A stretch of DNA of 64,000 nt from contig NZ_JAPVBL010000004.1 of the NCBI RefSeq assembly GCF_026967935.1, positions 434,001-498,000 of the forward strand, given 5' to 3'. Each line of letters opens with the position of its first letter. Position 1 is the first letter of the stretch. Shown here piece by piece: positions 60,099 to 64,000 of the stretch. The translations under genes and the position numbers were made by a program. Under the pieces are notes generated by a model. It did no database searches, was not told the DNA's origin, and saw only the letters and a program-made list of their open reading frames with translations. This DNA comes from Modestobacter sp. VKM Ac-2982. Its GTDB lineage: Bacteria; Actinomycetota; Actinomycetes; Mycobacteriales; Geodermatophilaceae.

Positions 60099-60153
60099 CG
60101 TTGGTCCCTGAGCGCGGCCTCGGGGCGGCCGACACAGCACTGCGTGACCAACG
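60099..60153. repeat. 55-bp palindromic element, copy 2
   Basis: Begins CGTTGGTCCC and ends GTGACCAACG; it has the same 55-base length and ends as 5804-5858. The first 24 bases match copy 1 except for a few positions; the central part differs. It lies between the deacetylase stop and the desaturase start. Confidence 0.7.
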
Positions 60154-60174
60154 GCGACCCGTACCGTGAGCGGC

Positions 60175-61668
60175 GTGGCCCGGGTCGTCGTCGTCGGCGC
60201 TGGGCTGGGGGGTCTCGCCGCCGCCGCCCGGCTGGCCGCGGCCGGGCATGCGGTCACCGTGCTGGAGCAGGCGCCGCAGGTCGGGGGCAAGCTCGGCTGG
60301 TACGCCCGCGACGGCCACGGCTTCGACACCGGCCCGAGCCTGGTCACCCTGCCGCAGGTGCTCGAGGACCTCTTCGCCGCCACGGGTGCCCCGCTGTCGC
60401 AGGTGCTGCCGTTGCAGCGCCTGGACCCGGCGGTCGCCTACCGGTTCGCCGACGGGACGACGACGGCGGTGCCCGGCCACCGCGACGACGTCCCGGCCCG
60501 GCTCGACGCCGACCTCGGCCCCGGCAGCGGCGCGCAGTGGGCCGCGCTGCTGACCCGGGCAGAGGCGATGTGGCGGGCCACCGAGCAGCCGTTCCTGCGC
60601 ACCCCGCTGGCCGGTGCGGCCACCCTGGCCCGGCTCGCCCGGAACACCGCCGACCTGCGCACGGTGGCCCCCGGGCGGACGCTGCGCGGCCTGGGCCGCC
60701 GCTACCTGACCGACCCGCGGCTGCGGATGCTGCTGGACCGGTACGCGACCTACTCCGGCTCGGACCCCCGGCGGGCACCTGCGGCGCTGCTCACCGTGCC
60801 CTACGCCGAGCAGGCGTTCGGCTCCTGGTACGTGCCCGGTGGGCTGCGCCGGCTGCCCGAGGCGGTGGCCGCACGCGCCGAGGAACGAGGCGCGGTCCTG
60901 CGCACCGGCACCGCGGTGACCGAGGTGTTGGTGACCGGTGACCGGGTGGCCGGGGTGCGGCTCGCTGACGGCGAGGTGCTGCCGGCCGACGTCGTCGTCT
61001 GCAACGCCGACGCGGCCAGCCTCTACGGTCGGCTGCTCCCACGAGAGGCGCCGGTCCGGCGGGCCCGGGCCGCGCTCCAGCGGGTCACCCCGTCGTCGTC
61101 GGGGTTCGTGCTGCTGCTGGCGCTGCGGGGCCGTACGCCCGGGCTGGCCCACCACACCGTGCTGTTCCCCACCGACTACGACGCCGAGTTCGACGCCCTG
61201 TTCGGACGAGGCGGGCCCAGCCGGCCGGTGACCGACCCGACGGTCTACGTCAGCGCCCCCGACGACCCGGCCACCCGCCCGGACCCGGACAGCGAGTCGT
61301 GGTTCGTGCTGGTCAACGCCCCCCGCCACGAGCCGGGCACCGGCGTCGACTGGGCCGCCCCCGGGCTGGCCGACCGCTACGCCGACCAGGTGCTGGCGAC
61401 GATGGCCGCCCGCGGCCTGGACGTGCGCGACCGGGTCCGCTGGCGGGTCGTGCGCACCCCGGCCGACCTGGAGCGGGAGACCGGCAGCCCCGGCGGCTCG
61501 ATCTACGGCACGTCCAGCAACGGGGCCCGGGCGGCCTTCCTGCGGCCGGCCAACGCGGCCGGGGTGCCCGGCCTGTTCCTGGTCGGCGGCTCGGCGCACC
61601 CCGGCGGTGGGCTCCCGCTGGTCACCCTCTCGGCGGAGATCGTCGCTGGGCTCATCGGCCCAGCCTGA
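60175..61668 (+). CDS. CrtI-like FAD-dependent phytoene desaturase/oxidoreductase
   Basis: A 497-residue flavoprotein. It has the dinucleotide-binding motif VVVGAGLGGLAAAARLAAAG with E31 for FAD, GFDTGPSLVTLP of the CrtI family, and the C-terminal GLFLVGGSAHPGGGLPLVTLSA, which is the bacterial CrtI signature. Such enzymes desaturate or oxidise carotenoids. No other carotenoid gene is beside it, so the substrate is uncertain (CrtI, CrtD or CrtO type). GTG 60175 lies seven bases after TACCGT (60162-60167), suggesting a leaderless mRNA; GTG 60166 is the alternative. Confidence 0.88.
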   Translation: MARVVVVGAGLGGLAAAARLAAAGHAVTVLEQAPQVGGKLGWYARDGHGFDTGPSLVTLPQVLEDLFAATGAPLSQVLPLQRLDPAVAYRFADGTTTAVPGHRDDVPARLDADLGPGSGAQWAALLTRAEAMWRATEQPFLRTPLAGAATLARLARNTADLRTVAPGRTLRGLGRRYLTDPRLRMLLDRYATYSGSDPRRAPAALLTVPYAEQAFGSWYVPGGLRRLPEAVAARAEERGAVLRTGTAVTEVLVTGDRVAGVRLADGEVLPADVVVCNADAASLYGRLLPREAPVRRARAALQRVTPSSSGFVLLLALRGRTPGLAHHTVLFPTDYDAEFDALFGRGGPSRPVTDPTVYVSAPDDPATRPDPDSESWFVLVNAPRHEPGTGVDWAAPGLADRYADQVLATMAARGLDVRDRVRWRVVRTPADLERETGSPGGSIYGTSSNGARAAFLRPANAAGVPGLFLVGGSAHPGGGLPLVTLSAEIVAGLIGPA

Positions 61669-61675
61669 GCGCCGG

Positions 61676-62440
61676 TCAGCCGGTGGAGACCGGCGACCGC
61701 GCCCGTTCCGGTCGCCGGTCGAGCAGCCGCAGCAACCACCACCCGTAGGCGATCAGCAGCACGATGATCGAGACCTGGACGACGTCGGGCAGCGCACCGG
61801 GGCTGTTGATGCTGGTGAAGTCCACCAGTGCGTGCAGCCCGACCAGCGGCCAGATGGTGCGCACGTGCCAGCGCAGCGCAGCCAGGCAGAACCCGAAGGC
61901 GGCGGTGTTCACCACCTGGAAGGCGATCTCGTCGACCGGCCGCCCGAACCACAGCCCGCTCATCGCGTGCCCGAGGCCGAACAGCACGCCCACCAGCACC
62001 GCCGTCCGGGCCAGGCCCAACGGGCTCAGCAGCCGCTGCACCAGCCCCCTGCTGAGCGACTCCTCGGCCAGTCCGACCGCCAGCATGGTCACCGCCGCGC
62101 TGGCCAGCACCGTCGCCGAACCGGTCAGCCCGTCGACGAGGTGCAGCAGCCCCTCGGCCAGCAGCGGCAGGAGCAGCCACCACGACCGGTCCGGCCACCG
62201 CCAGACCAGCCCGGTCTCGCGCCACCAGCCCAGCCAGCCGATCAGCGCGAGCGTGAGCGCGGCGAGCACGACGTTCACCACCGCCGCGCCCAGGGCGGGG
62301 AACCACCCCGGCTGCAACGGCGGCAGCAGGTCCTCGACGGCGAACAGCACCAGGTGCCAGAGCACCGTGACCGCGGCGGCGAGGGTCAGCGGTCGCCGGC
62401 GGGCGAGGTCGAGCACACGCAGGCGCACGGCCGGCAGCAT
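61676..62440 (-). CDS. CPBP-family intramembrane metalloprotease
   Basis: A 254-residue protein with about eight helices. The CPBP/Abi motifs are GLAEESLSRGLVQ (EExxxR), FGLGHAMSG and the later HALVDF, the predicted zinc ligands. The family cleaves prenylated or other membrane proteins or acts in bacteriocin self-immunity. It converges on the desaturase gene with a seven-base gap. Confidence 0.85.
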   Translation of the reverse strand: MLPAVRLRVLDLARRRPLTLAAAVTVLWHLVLFAVEDLLPPLQPGWFPALGAAVVNVVLAALTLALIGWLGWWRETGLVWRWPDRSWWLLLPLLAEGLLHLVDGLTGSATVLASAAVTMLAVGLAEESLSRGLVQRLLSPLGLARTAVLVGVLFGLGHAMSGLWFGRPVDEIAFQVVNTAAFGFCLAALRWHVRTIWPLVGLHALVDFTSINSPGALPDVVQVSIIVLLIAYGWWLLRLLDRRPERARSPVSTG

Positions 62441-62535
62441 CCCGCGGCCGGAGGACCGCCGTCCAGGCCCCGCGGTCCGGAGCGCAGCGTCGCAGCGCCC
62501 GCGCGACCGTCCCGGCCGACGGCTAGGGTCGGCGC

Positions 62536-62555
62536 TACCTACAAGTCACTAGGTA
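62536..62555. promoter_or_regulatory. operator candidate before the GH3 gene
   Basis: TACCTACAAGTCACTAGGTA: arms TACCTA and TAGGTA are exact inverted repeats with eight bases between, 12 bases before the GH3 start codon. The AT-rich patch stands out in this GC-rich region and fits a repressor site. Confidence 0.5.
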
Positions 62556-62567
62556 AGCGAGGACCCC

Positions 62568-64000
62568 GTGGGCACGGACGCTCAGCACACTCCCTTCGAC
62601 GCCGCCGTGGCCGCCGTCCGCCGCGGGGCCGACGTCCGGCAGGAGGCCGCCGGCCTGTTCGACCAGCTGACCCCCGACGAGCGGCTCGGCCTGCTCGACG
62701 GCGACTGGGAGTTCTGGGACGGCTTCCTGGCGATGCTGACCGGCGGCTACAACACCGTGCCGATCCCGCACGGCGCCGTCCCCCGCCTGGGCATCCCCGG
62801 CACCCAGTTCGTCGACGGCCCGCGCGGCTGCGTCTCCGGCAACGGCACCGCGTTCCCCGTCTCGATGGCCCGCGGCGCCACCTGGGACCCCGAGCTCGAG
62901 GAGCGGGTCGGTGCGGTGATCGGCCGTGAGGTGCGGGCCGTCGGCGGCAACTTCTTCGGCGGCGTCTGCATCAACCTGCTGCGCCACCCGGCCTGGGGCC
63001 GGGCGCAGGAGACCTACGGCGACGACCCGTTCCACCTGGGCGAGATGGGCGCTGCGCTGGTGCGCGGCACGCAGCGGTACGTGATGGCCTGCGCCAAGCA
63101 CTACGCACTGAACTCGATGGAGAACGCCCGGTTCACCGTCGACGTGACGATCGACGAGGCGACCCTGCAGGACGTCTACCTGCCGCACTTCAAGCGGACC
63201 GTGGACGAGGGCGTGGCCGCGATCATGAGCGCCTACAACTCGGTCAACGGCGAATGGGCCGGGCAGAACCGACACCTGCTCACCGAGGTGCTGCGCGACC
63301 AGTGGGGCTGGGACGGGATCACCGTCAGCGACTTCATCTGGGGCCTGCGCGACGCCGGCGCCTCGCTGGAGGCCGGGCTCGACCTGGAAGAGCCCTTCCG
63401 CCAGCAGCGCGCCCAGGCGCTGACCGCCGAGAGCGTGGACGGGGAGCTCGTCGAGCGATCGGGCGTCCGGATGATCGCAGCGATGCTGCGCTCCTACGCG
63501 GCCCGCGAGGACGGTCCCTTCGGCCCCGAGCTGATGGCCGACGACGACGCCCGCGCCCTGGCCCGCGAGGTCGCCGCCCGCGCCATGGTGCTGCTGCGCA
63601 ACGAGCCGGTCGACGGCGCGCCGGTGCTGCCGCTGGATCCCGCGGCGGTCACCTCGATCGCGGTCATCGGCCGGCTGGCGACCGAGGTCAACCAGGGCGA
63701 CCACGGCTCCTCCGACGTCCGCCCACCCAGCAGCACCACCCCGCTGGAGGGCATCACCGCGGCCTTCCCCGGCGCCCGGGTCGTCCACGTCGCCGACGAC
63801 GACCCGGTGGCCGCCGCCGAGGCCGCCCGGCAGGCCGACGTGGCGGTCGTCGTCACCGGGTTCACCGCCGAGGACGAGGGCGAGTACGTCGGCTCGGACA
63901 CCATGAACGACCCGGATCTCCTGGCCCTGTACCCGCCGCGGCCGGACGGCGTCCGGGCCACCGGCGACGAGGTGGTGATGACCGCCGGGGAGGGGTTCGG
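62568..64000 (+). CDS. glycoside hydrolase family 3 beta-glucosidase, 3' end outside the window
   Basis: 478 residues visible before the right edge. The GH3 N-terminal barrel has GTQFVDGPRGC, GGNFFGGVCINLLRHPAWGRAQETYGDDP, ACAKHYALNSMEN, and ITVSDFIWG, whose aspartate is the catalytic nucleophile. The second GH3 domain begins at about residue 320 (VAARAMVLLRNE). The visible end (VVTGFTAEDEGEY) is typical of bacterial beta-glucosidases or xylosidases with a PA14 insertion following. No signal peptide, so it is cytosolic and would act on imported oligosaccharides. GTG follows gcgaggacccc. Confidence 0.92.
   Translation, partial: MGTDAQHTPFDAAVAAVRRGADVRQEAAGLFDQLTPDERLGLLDGDWEFWDGFLAMLTGGYNTVPIPHGAVPRLGIPGTQFVDGPRGCVSGNGTAFPVSMARGATWDPELEERVGAVIGREVRAVGGNFFGGVCINLLRHPAWGRAQETYGDDPFHLGEMGAALVRGTQRYVMACAKHYALNSMENARFTVDVTIDEATLQDVYLPHFKRTVDEGVAAIMSAYNSVNGEWAGQNRHLLTEVLRDQWGWDGITVSDFIWGLRDAGASLEAGLDLEEPFRQQRAQALTAESVDGELVERSGVRMIAAMLRSYAAREDGPFGPELMADDDARALAREVAARAMVLLRNEPVDGAPVLPLDPAAVTSIAVIGRLATEVNQGDHGSSDVRPPSSTTPLEGITAAFPGARVVHVADDDPVAAAEAARQADVAVVVTGFTAEDEGEYVGSDTMNDPDLLALYPPRPDGVRATGDEVVMTAGEGF

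Noticed and set aside
57434-60151. 905-codon minus-strand open frame across DUF2252 and the deacetylase
   Set aside because: It spans two well-supported plus-strand genes and the palindrome, has low-complexity composition and no domain; a by-product of high GC.
1-64000. CRISPR array, rRNA operon or chromosomal origin
   Set aside because: No regularly spaced direct repeats, no rRNA-like or tRNA-like sequences, and no DnaA box clusters were seen.

Overview
High-GC actinobacterial chromosome, most likely Geodermatophilaceae (Blastococcus, Modestobacter or Geodermatophilus type). This is inferred from the very strong GC bias at third codon positions, many GTG starts, leaderless-looking starts, a Tad pilus operon of actinobacterial type, a spore-photoproduct-lyase-like radical SAM gene, a carotenoid desaturase-like gene, and a block syntenic with Mycobacterium tuberculosis Rv1212c-Rv1232c. 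No rRNA, tRNA or CRISPR array was recognised.

Layout. 1-5.4 kb: 3' cut PAS-GGDEF protein, two small genes and an ATPase/FtsX-type ABC export operon. 5.5-11.1 kb: an ABC-F ATPase gene with an in-frame amber codon, a secreted TIM-barrel protein, a GltB-like FMN protein and a small membrane protein. 11.1-22.1 kb (minus strand): a tad operon (tadA-tadB-tadC-pilin-TadE-TadE). Its ATPase gene tadA is split by an integrative element of about 6.74 kb (about 14,616-21,356). 22.2-33.1 kb: GltS-type symporter, a ThDP enzyme, a DNA-alkylation-repair-like protein, quinone oxidoreductase, acyl-CoA dehydrogenase and CoA-ester lyase (these last two share an upstream motif), lipoprotein, DUF4190 protein, DMT exporter and PhzF. 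33.1-50.8 kb: the Rv1212c-Rv1232c-like block (MgtE-N/CBS protein, DUF1003, mrp, tatB, htrA, rseA, sigE, methyltransferase, glgC, glgM), interrupted by a TetR/MFS efflux pair, azlCD and a secreted hydrolase. 50.8-64 kb: LysR/EamA pair, DUF350, SPL-like lyase with a flavin monooxygenase, an ABC pair, DUF2252, polysaccharide deacetylase lipoprotein, CrtI-like desaturase, CPBP protease and the 5' part of a GH3 glycosidase.

The most notable system is the element inside tadA. It separates the Walker A half of the TadA ATPase from the Walker B half. It carries a large serine integrase, a Toprim/RecA-like replication protein with an iteron-like repeat array inside its own 3' end, a zinc-finger protein, a WhiB-like regulator, a small-terminase-like HTH protein with two co-transcribed small genes, and a HicA-like toxin-antitoxin-like pair. 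It has no conjugative translocase, so it looks like a phage satellite or minimal integrative element rather than a pSAM2-type conjugative element. The integrase GTG follows directly on the stop codon of the truncated tadA, so host tad transcription may drive integrase expression. Precise excision would rejoin tadA in frame, making this a candidate reversible switch for the pilus.

Regulatory signals seen: a 34-bp palindrome at the TetR/MFS locus, a LysR T-N11-A box, an ECF-type promoter before sigE, a repeated 15-mer before the two acyl-CoA genes, several TANNNT-N6/7-RTG leaderless starts, strong hairpin terminators between convergent genes, a 62-bp perfect palindrome, and a 55-bp palindromic element present twice.
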